Assembly (NCBI GenBank): GCA_033297205.1
Contig: MU859073.1
Location: 62,001-126,000 of the forward strand
Length of the DNA: 64,000 bases
Origin: Pseudoneurospora amorphoporcata
Taxonomy: Eukaryota > Ascomycota > Sordariomycetes > Sordariales > Sordariaceae
Direction: 5' to 3'
The notes below the pieces were generated by a model. The model was given only the letters and a program-made list of their open reading frames with translations. It searched no databases and was not told where the DNA came from. The stretch's first letter is position 1; each line of letters begins with the position of its first letter. Both the position numbers and the translations under genes were made by a program. Positions 31,668-42,818 of this stretch are shown piece by piece.

Positions 31668-32895
31668 TGACAGTTGTGTACTATTTGTGGCTGAGATAAT
31701 TGGTGATGAAGAGAAATGCTCCCGATGACTTTACCTCAAGCTTAACGGACCTCCCGGGGATGATGTCGAAGATGCGGGGGTTATATACCGGTTTTGGAGC
31801 ACTGCAGGAGCGGGCGGGCCGGATTGCGCCACCGGTAGTCCCGCTGGCGATATCTCCACACCGGCCGAAATGGATTAGTAATGCTAGGACATTGGGTGAG
31901 TGGCTTGGTAATGTGGTTGATAGCATCAGCAATTTGAACTTCTTCGAATTTCCATTGCTTCGAATTGGCAGCGGATAATCGTTTCGATACTCATTATTGG
32001 TTTATTCTGGATTTGGAACTGTGGTTGTGATTTTGGTGGCCTTTGGATGTTTGTCGCATCACTGATCTCTTACAAGGCGGGAGCTGTTACGGAGAGTGGG
32101 CAAAATGATGGAAACAAGAGACAGGACTGGACACTAACAGTATTGTATGTTATGTATTGCGGTCCCCTGTTAATGGTAACAGTGATCTTTCAGGTTTTTG
32201 AATGGATGCCGTCACCTCGATTCTTCCCCTCTTCCTCCCACGTTCTCTCTCTGCTGTTGCGACAAGACGACCAGTTCATTTCAATTCACACCCGCGCTTG
32301 ATGGACAATTGAATTTCTCGTTTCCATTTCATCAAAACATCAATTTGGTGGCTGGTGATGGAATTCTTCAGCGCATGCAATGCAAGGGTCGCGTCAAGAC
32401 ACCTGCACCGCGATGCAAAGTGCTGCGGCAGCCATCAGTCAATGGCTGTAAGACACGCATCGCATCGCATTTCGTCATGCACTCTGCTGCACGTCACGAG
32501 ACAAGCATAAAAGTCAGTGATTCATATGCAATGCAGGCAAGTTTTTGTTTCGAAAAAGATCGTAACGACCTTTTTATGATGGTCTTTGTATTAATGAGGT
32601 ATCTAATATGTAGGCCTTTCTCCCTAGGTAAATGTTCGTGAAGCCCAACGGCCCAACGGCTCAACCCATAACGATCGTGTGGTATATGTCATGCATGATA
32701 TGTAAGTCATATGGTCTGCTTGTCTTTCGTAACGTCCGAGCGAGCCCTTCGCCCAGCGTCCGTCGTATAAAATCACCAAAAGCATTAATTACGCCCTTTT
32801 TGCGCCGCGCTTTGTAACCTTCCCCCCCATCCTAAACCCAAAAAATATGTGCAAAAACAAGAACAAGAAACCCAAGACAGTTGAAAAGAGCCAGC
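31668..32895. other. intergenic region
   Basis: Promoter of the AsaB-like gene and 3' flank of the TmpA-like gene. No gene seen in 1.2 kb. Confidence 0.5.
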
Positions 32896-34461
32896 TTAAC
32901 TGTCGAAAATGGGGCCATAAGCCGGGATGCCCCTCATCTCGCACCCATGCACGATCTTCTTGGTCATCAGGGGGTTGCTGATGCAGCAGACCGCCTCGGC
33001 GTTGAACTCCTTGAACAGCCGGAGAACGATGGGCAACATGTCCACGCGGCCGGTGATGGAGGTGTCGAGGATGACGGGGTTGCTATCCATCCTGTGGACC
33101 AAATCCAGGGTGCGCTGGCCGTAGGTCTTGAGGGGAGACTTGGTCTGCCAGACGACGCGCATCTCAGGCCTGTTGGCGTCCTCGATGAAGGAGAGGCAGG
33201 GACCAATGCCGGAGCCGGTGGTGACGACGATGATCTTGGGGAACATGCGCAAGACGTAGCCGAAGCCGTAGGTGGGCACGCCGCGCTTCCAGAGGTGGGT
33301 GGGCTGGTCGTTGATGGTGGCCTTGGTCCAGTCGCCGACCTTAGAGACGATGCAACTGAACTTGGTGTCGGGGGTGTCAAACTTGTCGGTGAAGCAGGCG
33401 AAAGAATGCCAGTCCTTGAGCGGGTGCTTGGCGACCGAGATGCCCTGGCCGAAGACGACTTCGGTGTGGTTGAAGTGAAGACGGATGGCGTGGGCCGAGA
33501 GAGGCTCGGGCTTGACCTCGATCTTGCGGAGCATCAGCCACGGGTGGATGGTGGCGACGGTCAGGACGATGAGGATCCAGAAGGCGGGGAGGTGGAGGAG
33601 GAAGTAACCCATGCTGGCCTGCTGGGCGCCGAGCAAGATGAGCAGGATCCAGAAGAGGACGAGGATGATCCAGTTCGAGAAGCGGTGGATCAGCTCAAAG
33701 TAGTCGTGCAGCCTCATGCGGAACGTGGGGTAGGCGACGATGACGATGGAGAGGAGGAAGCCCAGCACGGCCCAGACAAAGGACAGGACGGTGGTGTTGA
33801 TGACTGATGGGGTGTAGTCATACGTGAACAGAGCCGCAAAGCCAATGTACCAGACAACCGATGCCACGCCTGTCCCGCTGTGGACGCCGCCAAAGTGGAA
33901 GATCTTGCAAGCCAAGCGGCGGATCCTCAATGGTGCAGATCTGGGGATGGAACCGAAGATGAGGAAGAGGGCGTTGATGACAAGGGGTTGGCGGCACAGA
34001 CCGCAGACAGCGATGTTGACGGCAGCAGCGTTGACCAGGTCCATGGGGGTGGCACCCTTGATCATCATGATGACAAAGGCAATGGCATTGCCCATGAAGG
34101 CTACCGTGAAGAGGCGGCGGTAGATGGTCAGGATGGTGTATCGGATACGGCCCAACGGCTTCTGCTTGTACTCATCCTCCTCGGTCTGGGCCTCGAGGTC
34201 GACGATGGTCGGGCATGTCGACTGGTACGTGAGCCGCTTCTCGTTGACGATAAGAGGCTTTTCCGAGCTGGTTGATGATGTGGAGATGGCGGAAGCTTGG
34301 GAGAAGGTGGATGAGACGGAGTCATTCTGCCTGGTATGGCCGAAATGCGGCCTTCCGCTGGACGAGGTAGGTGGGTTTGGTGTGGTTGTCTCGATCGTGA
34401 CTGTGATCCCTGCCGATGAGGGCTTCTCCTCGACGGGAGATGTGTAAGGCTTGTCCTCCAT
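32896..34461 (-). CDS. tmpA-like: TmpA-like transmembrane flavoprotein
   Basis: Intronless, 521 residues. The N-terminal about 110 residues are cytosolic and Ser/Thr-rich. They are followed by about six hydrophobic helices (from LFTVAFMGNAIAFVIMMIKG to FWILIVLTVATIHPWL) and a C-terminal ferredoxin-reductase-like domain. HFGGVHSGTGVASVVWY lies in the membrane part. HAIRLHFNHT and the nucleotide-binding IIVVTTGSGIGPCLSF lie in the soluble part. This is the architecture of Aspergillus nidulans TmpA, a plasma-membrane protein acting in conidiation signalling, and of the C-terminal module of TmpL/NPS12-type proteins, where it is fused to an AMP-binding domain. A decayed AMP-binding enzyme lies divergently 1.9 kb away. 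The haem ligand pattern of true ferric reductases is not obvious, so electron transfer to iron is not claimed. Confidence 0.85.
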   Translation of the reverse strand: MEDKPYTSPVEEKPSSAGITVTIETTTPNPPTSSSGRPHFGHTRQNDSVSSTFSQASAISTSSTSSEKPLIVNEKRLTYQSTCPTIVDLEAQTEEDEYKQKPLGRIRYTILTIYRRLFTVAFMGNAIAFVIMMIKGATPMDLVNAAAVNIAVCGLCRQPLVINALFLIFGSIPRSAPLRIRRLACKIFHFGGVHSGTGVASVVWYIGFAALFTYDYTPSVINTTVLSFVWAVLGFLLSIVIVAYPTFRMRLHDYFELIHRFSNWIILVLFWILLILLGAQQASMGYFLLHLPAFWILIVLTVATIHPWLMLRKIEVKPEPLSAHAIRLHFNHTEVVFGQGISVAKHPLKDWHSFACFTDKFDTPDTKFSCIVSKVGDWTKATINDQPTHLWKRGVPTYGFGYVLRMFPKIIVVTTGSGIGPCLSFIEDANRPEMRVVWQTKSPLKTYGQRTLDLVHRMDSNPVILDTSITGRVDMLPIVLRLFKEFNAEAVCCISNPLMTKKIVHGCEMRGIPAYGPIFDS

Positions 34462-36372
34462 GATGAAGAAAATATCTAGAGGTAATTTCGTCTACGGACT
34501 CGGAAGGGTAAAGGTAGGTTTCGGACTTGGGTCGTTATAATATGTGATGGGAGAGATTGCGATCAACTTTGGAGGACAACGGGATGGGACCACCATATAT
34601 CAACGTCCGGAGTCCGCTGTCCCTGTCTACATAAACCAAGGGCAGGTCCACCCCTTGGAGTCCAATACCCGGTGGTGGGCCGGCCTGGCACCGAGCACAT
34701 GTCGCCGCATTCATCGAGTGACTGGGAGGCTCGCATCCCTTCACGGTACCGTGAGGGACCATTGGTCTTGTTGCGGAGTTTGCGGGGTCACACTGAACCA
34801 ACATTGCGGTAAGTGATCTACGCCCTGTCCACTTTCATGTTACCAATCGATAGGAACTGATAGAGGGAATGAAGGGTTGTACATGTTCACGACAAGCTGC
34901 CGGTTACACACAGGCCGCAAAGCTGATGTGAGCAATCATGAAGGGCGAGCGGGTGGAATCCGACAAGCTCCCAACCCATGCGCTGCTGCATGACGACACA
35001 TCTGGAGACGGTCACTGGCCCTGAGACAACAAAAAGGCGGAGATTTCTGGCGGGGAGGTTGAGGTGTTGGCATGCAAATTCTTCTGCAGGTGAGACGGTG
35101 GTACAAGAAAAGGGGTTGCACCACAGGTGGAAAACAGGAACTCTAGAGCCTGTTGCCGGGACCGGGACGGGAGTGCTCTTGATGGTGTATGGGTTGGCAT
35201 CCAGGGCCATCCAGGTCCCATGTCCGGTATCGCGGCCTCGAGAATGCCGGAGTATCTTTCTGTGGTGTTTTGGTTTGGCGAAGATCAGCCCTTCCACCAT
35301 GTCTGCATGAAGAATTGGAGGGCAGCTGCAGGTCCAAAAGCCACCCATTGATAGTCCGACCCAATCGGTGCTGTCTCGGTCACCGGGAGCACCTGTCGTT
35401 TAGCCCTGGACAGCTGGACGACAGCAAGTCGCACCTCCCCACAAACAGCACTGGCCGTCCCCACGTTTCTCGGAAAATGGAAAGGGGACTTGACAGGGCA
35501 CCTTGACGGCCAAAGCACAGACCACCAGACAGAGCAGTCACGCTAGCTCGAGGCTAGCTGGATGTGTCCTAGCACCTCATCGCTTGCCACCAAACTGCAC
35601 TGCAGTTTGTCTTTTTTTTCGTTTCCTCGACTCTTCTCTTGCAGCATTCTGTTACTGCTGCCACGGCAAGCCAGTTCAGCTTTTCGCCCTGTGATTGACG
35701 GATGGGCAATCATATTGAGACATCCAATCCAACGTCTCCTGCTAATCCCCTAACCGACTACCGTAGAGGTATTCAATCAATTGTCTGACCGGCTCAGCTT
35801 CCAGTTCGAGGTAGTCATTCCGCTGGTGTTGAGCCGCCCTGGGGTTCAGGTAAATCGCCGAGAGGCTGGTTCCTGCCCACTGCTACTGTACCGAAATGAT
35901 CAGCGCCATTACCCGCATCCACTGACAGGGAGCTAGCTAGCTGGCTAAAAGGTACGGCACTTGCCCCATCGCCGTACCTGGAAGCCACAAACACGCCCCT
36001 TCTTTCCTGCCATGCCATTGGTCCTGGGGCCAACATGGCGCCCATCCAAGAATCACTACGCCGTTCGTACCTGGACTAAGGTACCGTCGAGGGCAAAGAC
36101 AACTTACGCCTAGAGTCACGAACTGTGCCTGGAGAGATGGACGTTAGTAGCCGCGAGGTGGGCCGGTGGTCCTGGTGGCCTCCGCTGCTGCGAGGAAGCA
36201 ATCATCTTGACTGCCCTGTTCATTCCAAAGACACCAGGCGAGTTTGCGAGAAACCTATCCACCGTTCCATCAGATTGCGACAAGTCACGAGCGTCGTCGA
36301 CAGACCATCGGTTCGCAAAATCACGGTGGAGTCGTCGACTGCGGTTTCCAGGTTCAACCCAGTACACATAGC
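34462..36372. other. long divergent intergenic region
   Basis: 1.9 kb between the TmpA-like gene and the adenylate-forming pseudogene. It must hold the tmpA-like promoter. No coding or RNA gene is supported. Confidence 0.5.
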
Positions 36373-38050
36373 ATGGGGTGTCTTCCCAGCCGCCCTCAAC
36401 CTTCAACCGCTGCGGCACCAAGCCAAAACATTCCCATCTCGGATATTGTCAGCTTCGCACTTGACAGACAACACCTCTATGACCAGAACAAGCCGCTCTT
36501 TGTTGATGCCCATGACCCCCCATCCTCTCGTTATCAGCCAGCCAAACGATAGCATTGGTGTCGAGACTGGTTGCGGGCTTGCGTGCGGCCGGACTCCAAA
36601 AGGGCCATGTTGTGTTATTGCACCTCGGAAACCATTGTGTGAGTATACCCTATCCCGGACCTGCTCTTGTGCGCTGTCCTTTCGGTCCTCCACTATGCTT
36701 CGCATCCGAGCCAACCAATATTGCAGAAATGGTCGCCGACGTCTCCCCTTTTTCCTGCGTTTTCCCTTCTCATTCCAGGATCTACATAGACCCACATTGT
36801 CTCCATTGTCCGGGTCCCTGTCCCGTTCAAGGGCCGGCTTCCCTTCCCCACCTTACTCCCCCGTTCCTTCGGACTCCGGACTACCGCTTCGAGGGATTCA
36901 CAGCAGTTTTGCAGTCCAGTTTGACTCACCAACAATTCATCACATTATCTCTAGTATGCGGCCCTGTTCTTCGCCATCGTAGGCGCAGGTGGCATCTGTT
37001 GCGGCTCTAACCCGGCCCACCAGTTCCAACATCTGAACCATGTCGCCCATCTTTCAGGCCCCAGGTTCGTCATCACTACATATCCAGACCAAGACGGCTA
37101 TCGTGCACGAGGTACGCACGAAGCAAGGCATCCCGCCCTACAATGTCTTTTTTGTGGAAGCTCTCGACCACCAGGTCCTTCAGCAAATACTCCGCAGCCC
37201 GAGCCGGGTGGAACAACAACTCGGAACGACCCTAGGCCATAATGCCCCAGGCAGGCCGCTGACTGATCTCCTTCGCCATGGGCATTTCGACTGGATGACA
37301 CTCGGCAGCGAATTGGACATGAAGCAAACAATGGCTTGTTACTATTCTGCTCCTGGGCCTACCGGCATCCCCAGACTGGTCGCCCTTTCGCACTATGCCC
37401 TCGTGGCCCAACATATGGCGCCCCGCCCAGGCGATGAGCCCTATGGCGGATCTGTGGTCCGGCTAACATGTCTCCCACTCTTCAATATGTTCGGGCTCGT
37501 GTGGAACCTCTTTGCCGCCGTACGATATGGCCAACCCGTGTACATCATGTCCAAATTCTATTACAAGCCCTTTGTCCACTACGTTGACAGGTATCGGGTA
37601 TCTGAAACATATCTCACACCAGCGATTATCAAGGTGCTCAACAACCTTGAAGATCCTGGCCTCCGAGAAAGTTTGATCACCCTTCGCTACATTGGCGTTG
37701 GTGGGGGACCGATCGACTCGGTTTCAGATCTGGGGAATGACGGAATTTGGGGTTGCTGCCCTCTTCCGCTGGGGCGAGCACGATGAAACAGGATCCGTCG
37801 GTCGGCTACTTGAAGGGTACCAGATCCGCCTGGTTGATCACAAGGGTCATGGTATCACCGTCCCGGAAGGCTGCTTCTCCGCTCACCGAGTCTCATGAGC
37901 GGATATATAAGCACCTTGCCCTCTTTCGGAGTTGACCAAGAGGGATGGTTCTGAACCGGCACCATTGTTTCTGCCAAAAAGGGTAAGCTCTTTGTTGTTG
38001 GCAAAACAATGGAGGTGTCCGAAACCCCGAAGAGCACACATTCCGGACAG
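36373..38050 (+). pseudogene. decayed adenylate-forming enzyme (acyl-CoA synthetase/4CL-like)
   Basis: Blocks of an AMP-binding enzyme occur in the right order but in different frames: NIPISDIVSFALDRQHLYDQ and KPLFVDAHDP, then (frame change plus a TAG near 36550) RLVAGLRAAGLQKGHVVLLH, an intron with a GTGAGT donor, FFAIVGAGGICCGSNPAHQF, a frame change near 37095, GIPPYNVFFVEAL, YYSAPGPTGIPRLVALSH, LPLFNMFGL, YLTPAIIKVL and YIGVGGGPIDS. A deletion of about 15-20 codons with a frame change follows near 37725, then IWGMTEFGVAALFRWGEHDE, stops, and GTIVSAKKGKLFVVGKTMEV. The P-loop reads SAPGPTGIPR where intact enzymes have SSGTTGLPK. The last 100 or so residues with the catalytic Lys are missing. 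At least four lesions make it clearly non-functional. Confidence 0.88.
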
Positions 38051-40385
38051 TTATCACCTCCTCTTAATTCACATTCCTATTATCATGACACATGGTGAAG
38101 GAATATCAAGTGGATGTTGATACGAATCAGATTGGGTTATTGGGACCCGTGCGCTGTCGGCAAATATTCATCGGCAAATACCGTCGCTTCTTCAGAGCCG
38201 CAAACATCAGGCGCTGCCCAACCTGCAGCTTAGCATTCACCGCACACACCGCTTGATCGAGATAAAACTTTTAAAAAGTTAATCGGTCCTGCATCTTTGC
38301 GGGTGCAAAAACGCTTTCTCGCACTGGACTGCCTGCAACTCGCCTCCGCGAATCGGAGCTCTCCTCCAGTCTCGACGACACCCGACGACATCCACAATGC
38401 TCGCCGATGATACAGAAATTTTTGCGACGCGTGGGTCGAAAGCGAGCTGACGAGTCAATATGAATTCGCCAAGCTGGGCCGCGGGAAGAGAGTCGAATAC
38501 GAGCTGTTTGCTGACACGCCATGGTCCGATATCATGAACCCGATTTCTGGAGGAGAGGATCAGGCAGCTCTCACAGTCCAAGAGAGGTATTGTTGCGCAA
38601 TCCACTCGTCGCTGACTTCGGAGTGATCGCTCACAAAGGCAAGAGGACTCTCAAGAAAGCGTGGTTGGGGGGGAGTCCCAGTCTCGAAGGCACGGTTGCG
38701 GTGTGCTAGTTCAATCAGATCTTTGTTTCTTCACAGTTCACATCTTTTTATCAAATTGCTTTCTGTGCAAATGTCTGTTTGGCAATCGTCCTGAGTGTTC
38801 TTGAGTTCTGCTTTCCCGTATTGTGCCCAGAGTTATCGTATATCGAGTTGATAGCCTTCTTGCCCAATCTCCCTAGCTTATCATCTCTGCATTGCATAGA
38901 CTTTGCCAGACACTCAGAAACTGATGTCCTTGACTTCTCTTTAGGTCGCTCCCGTACTGCAAAAGCAGCGTGTCGATGTCCATAGGGTATAGTCCCAACC
39001 TGGTTCACCTCAACCCTCATCCGTCCATGTCCTCATATCGAATCACAGTATCGAGTCCAAGGCTGTGCTTCCCGTCTACTCAGCTCCTGTATTCTGTTAG
39101 GACGCTGGTCACAACAGACAAGACAGCATGGAATAAGAGGTTGAAGGGGACCGAAGTTGCCTCTTCCTCTTCATACCGCCTCGGCTCACTCGATTTTGGT
39201 TTGCTCAAACAGGTATAGGGCCGGGACCGTCTGGTAGAAGCAAAACCTAACAAGGGCTTCGACCAATCTGTTAGTGAGCTGATGCGGGTCACCACGAATC
39301 GCAGGTTTGCCAACCTGATTATTTGGTTCTCTGGGAACAACCCTCTAACAGTATTGGTGGGATTGTCTGCATGCCTTGCTTCCCCGTGTTAGGTTTTGCT
39401 AATTCTAACCTTGGCGCAGCTTTAGTAAAACCAAATGGAATGAGTGGAAGCGGTATTCGTCGATTATCTTCCGCATCTTCACCCTGCTTCCTTTTCGCCG
39501 CCCTGGGCATGACACCTTGTTCAACCACTCGTTCTCTGCCTCTAGTGAGGGTACTTCGTCGGAGTTGCAGCAAGTTGCAGACGGGCGACGCGATGCCGTT
39601 ATCATGCACTCGCAACCAAACCAGCTGTCCCAATCCCACCAGGAGCTCTGGTGGCTATGGTATAGGCACCCACCTCTGCCATCCTCATCCGCAAACGCGA
39701 AAGGAGAAGGCGTGGCAGCGCGAGGTTCTGTTTGTGGTGTATCATTGGGTAGTTGCCCTCTTGGAGGTTGGATGAGAGACTTGCTTCACCTTTGCCAACG
39801 GAGCTGGCTCTGTTGGTGGCTGGCATATTCAATACCGGGGTCAGCATATTGACCACGACATTAGGGCTTTGAGGATGGACCGAAGCGGAAAGAACGGATG
39901 TCGAGTCAAAACGCCTAGGAAAGTTCACTTGGTGCTTTGAGCGTCGCGATTCCTTCAACGTCCAAAACTTCGAACAACCCCAGCAGGCTGTATACATCAT
40001 CCCCAACAGGCGCAGATGTACTGGCGATACTGAGCAAGATGCTCTCTACTTTCCCTCGTTCTTGTCAAGCCGAATTCATCATATATACCTAAATTCTAAC
40101 TACGAAAACACTGCAAGTGTGGTCCATAGAGCATAAAAGTGTGATAAGCTGAATTCAGCTACCGTAGTTTATTACTTCTCCTCGACCTTATGGTATCAAG
40201 GCTCTCTAGCCGTTTTTCTTTTGTGTACCAGTTGCCCGTTCTGGCCATTGACACTCCGACTGTTGACAGATCCGAGCTGCCCAAAGCTACCACGTACTTG
40301 TCGTTAAACTTTCAGGAAGCCGTACCGGGTTTACCTCCAAATTTGAACCGAACTTCTTGCAAAAACCAACCAACAAACAAACACA
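38051..40385. other. gene-poor region
   Basis: 2.3 kb without a convincing gene. A plus-strand frame near 38440-38590 has moderate coding character but no domain or start. The rest shows nothing. Confidence 0.45.
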
Positions 40386-41508
40386 TTACTGGACTAAAGG
40401 AGTATTCGCAATTCGTGTTCTTTTCAAGATTCGCAGTAATTCCCCATGTTGCCCTGGCCCAGCCCGTTCCTTCAACACCTTGTCAAAAAGCTTGATACCC
40501 TCCTCTAACGTTCTATTTCCATCTTCAAGCTCAGTGATCTTCTTTTTGAGCTTCTTCTTGGTATTCCAAGCCTGAATCACCGAGTCATGAGAGGTATCAA
40601 CTTCAACCATGCCTTGGTCGAGGGAGCTCTTAACACTTCCTTACTCTCCACGAGCTCGGCGAGGCCCTTCTTAAGCTTCGCGTTGTCCTTCCGCAGCTCC
40701 GCATTGTCCTGCTTCAAATCGGCGACCTCATCTTCAAGATCCTTGATCTTCTCCCCCTTCCTCTTGACCTCCTTCTCAAGGCCCGCCTCGGCTAAAAGCA
40801 CCTCGAATTTGCGAACTTGGACATCCCGCTTCTCTTTCAGGTCCTTGTTGAGATGCTTGACCTCCGTATTTTCCGCTGTGAGGCGCTTGTTCTCAGCCCA
40901 CACCTTCTCGATCTGTCTGCTGTAGTCCTGGCACTCGGCCTTATGCTTGCTCTCGAGCTTCTTCTTCTCCACCGCATGTTCCTCCTCGAGGCGCTTGTTC
41001 TCGGCCATCAGCGTTTTGATGTGGCTCATGTAATGCTGGATGAAGTAGAAACCCGTACTCTCGATCCTCTTCTTCTCATCGGCAAGTTCCTCGTCGAACT
41101 TGTCGATCCTGGCCTGGAACTTGGCAATTAGATCTCTGCCTTGCCTCAGGGCGAGGCAACCTCATACGTGTCGCAGACTGAAAGCGCAAGAAGTGAATTA
41201 ATACGCGTGGTAATGTCTTCCTTTGACTTCACATGGAAGTTTAGGTAGTACTCACGAAAACGACTCCAGATCAACTCATCAGCAACGAAGGCCTTGAACG
41301 CGTCGACGTCGTCGCGCGAGATCTAGTAGAAGGCGACGTCCTGGGTGAGGAGCTCGGGGACGTACGCGCCCTCAACGCTGGTCTTGAACTCCTTCGCGAG
41401 CTCTTCATTGGTAAGGTTAGGGTGACGCTCGAGGACCTTGGAGAACAAGTAGCTGTGGTGCGAGTGGCACATAGTCATGATCTTGTCGTCTTGATTTCCG
41501 GAAGACAT
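40386..41508 (-). pseudogene. coiled-coil family member J with internal stop and frameshift
   Basis: Exon 1 is 41508-41256 and exon 2 runs from 41160 (acceptor TATGAG) to a stop at 40577, 279 codons in total. Exon 1 contains HPNLTNEELAKEFK, like gene A, and ends DAFKAFVADELIWSRF at a phase-1 intron, as in A, B and C. An in-frame TAG (41323-41325) sits between LLTQDVAFY and ISRDDVDAF. Exon 2 is a long coiled coil (about 160 residues of E/K-rich heptads). After ESKEVL the coding signal moves to another frame and continues as KKKLKKKITELEDGNRTLEE to a stop at 40386, indicating a frameshift. With a TTTCAG acceptor at 41178 a further frameshift would be needed. A premature stop plus a frameshift make a full-length product unlikely. 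Confidence 0.65.
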
Positions 41509-42169
41509 CTTGCAGTTCAATGGGGACGCGATCTTTGTTGACGATCAAGATGCACGTTTGAACTTCGCCGTAGCGACCATAGGTGGGGCGGAGTTCAGCT
41601 TCGGAACATCTACATATATTTTCTGTCAATCAAGAGATATACGTCAGCTATAGAATGTGGAACACCATAGAAGGTAAGGTAAACTTACGTTACACCGCCG
41701 ACAAACAGCGTGCGGTGGTGAGTGCCGCAGGGGAGAAGTTTGGGAAGGTGCAATGTACGGTTAGCAAAGCGGGGTGTTTATACCTGGGTCCTTGGTTTCC
41801 CCTTGAGTAGTTGTCTTCTAATCAACCATCACCTTGTGCCCAAAAGAACCAGTGCCCTTTGCAAGCCTTTCTAAGTTCTTGCAGAATTTCCAGAGAAGGA
41901 GTGGTCGAGAGTGGTGGACGTCGAGTGATCTTGCTTTTGATGCTCGACTGGTGAGAGTTAAAGTTCTGGCAAGCGTCCAACTGGAACAGTGCAAGTGCAG
42001 GAGGGAATTGAAAGCTGTCGCAACCTGGAAGATTCAACATGGAGGAGGAAAAGGAAAAGGCAAGAAAAGGCAGCGCGGGGTACTGCTGATTAGATGTGGA
42101 AATCGTCTAAAGTCGAGGGAAAATCTCAAACGGATAAAGCAGACTAGGCACACGCGGGGCACAATGGTA
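41509..42169. other. intergenic region upstream of J
   Basis: Contains GGTATAAAC on the minus strand near 41776, a TATA-like element about 270 bases upstream of the J start. No gene supported. Confidence 0.45.
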
Positions 42170-42631
42170 TTAGAAAGGTGGATGGCCTTCCGTGGTCTTG
42201 GGTGTGGAATCAGCTGTCAATGAGTGGCAGTGGGTATCCAAGACTTGGCGGTGAATTGCGAGCTTGATTTCGTTACGGGTATCTCCCCACAGCAGACGAA
42301 GACGCTGTGAGTCGTGCCAGTACTGGTGGCACTCCTCGGGAGGCATGGTCATCCGAGGTCACCTACAAGTATACCTTGTGGCGAGATATTGCCTACCTGA
42401 GGCACTGCACGACCTTGGGACCGCATGAAGGGGAATAGGTAAATCCGCGAGAAAGGCAGTGTCCATGGTGTGACGATGCTTGTTGAACCGGCCACGCATC
42501 TCTAATATGACACGGATGCCGGCACCAATATAGAGGCAATCAAGTTGTCGACCTATTTCTCTGGAGTTCTTGAGCACGAGGCAGTTGACAACCCAAACTA
42601 CACCCAAATCCCTCTTCTCCTCCAAACTCAT
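42170..42631 (-). CDS. uncertain gene with a possible GIY-YIG-like segment
   Basis: Tentative. From an ATG at 42631 the minus strand encodes a frame with LGVVWVVNCLVL, LDCLYIGAGI and RGRFNKHRH. This spacing loosely resembles the GIY-YIG nuclease core: a G-V-x-V strand, an L-Y-I-G strand and a following Arg and His. After about 75 residues a GTAGGC or GTATAC donor could splice to the exon at 42352-42170, which is open in more than one frame; the best-looking one reads ECHQYWHDSQRLRLLWGDTR. The join could not be fixed. It lies just downstream of the C2H2 gene at 42819 on the same strand. It may be a real small gene, a relic or 3' UTR sequence. Confidence 0.3.
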
Positions 42632-42818
42632 CTCCTTACGCTTTCCTCCCTCTTTCTTCCAAACAGGTTGGCGAAGAGACTCTGCTCTGGTTGATCTTGC
42701 GTCTCTGTGGCCAGCCCCGCGCAATGCACATTATGGATGCCATCTTCATTGCATGAAGTAAGCGAGAATACGAGGGGCTAAAGAACACAAGTACCACCGC
42801 AAAAGACGACCGAAGGTA

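Noticed and set aside
32881..33807. Plus-strand 308-codon Asp/Gly/Val-rich frame
   Set aside because: Antisense shadow of the TmpA-like coding region; low-complexity composition and no domain.
38440..38600. Plus-strand frame containing YEFAKLGRGKRVEYELFADT
   Set aside because: Looks mildly coding, but there is no start, no exon partner and no family match by eye.
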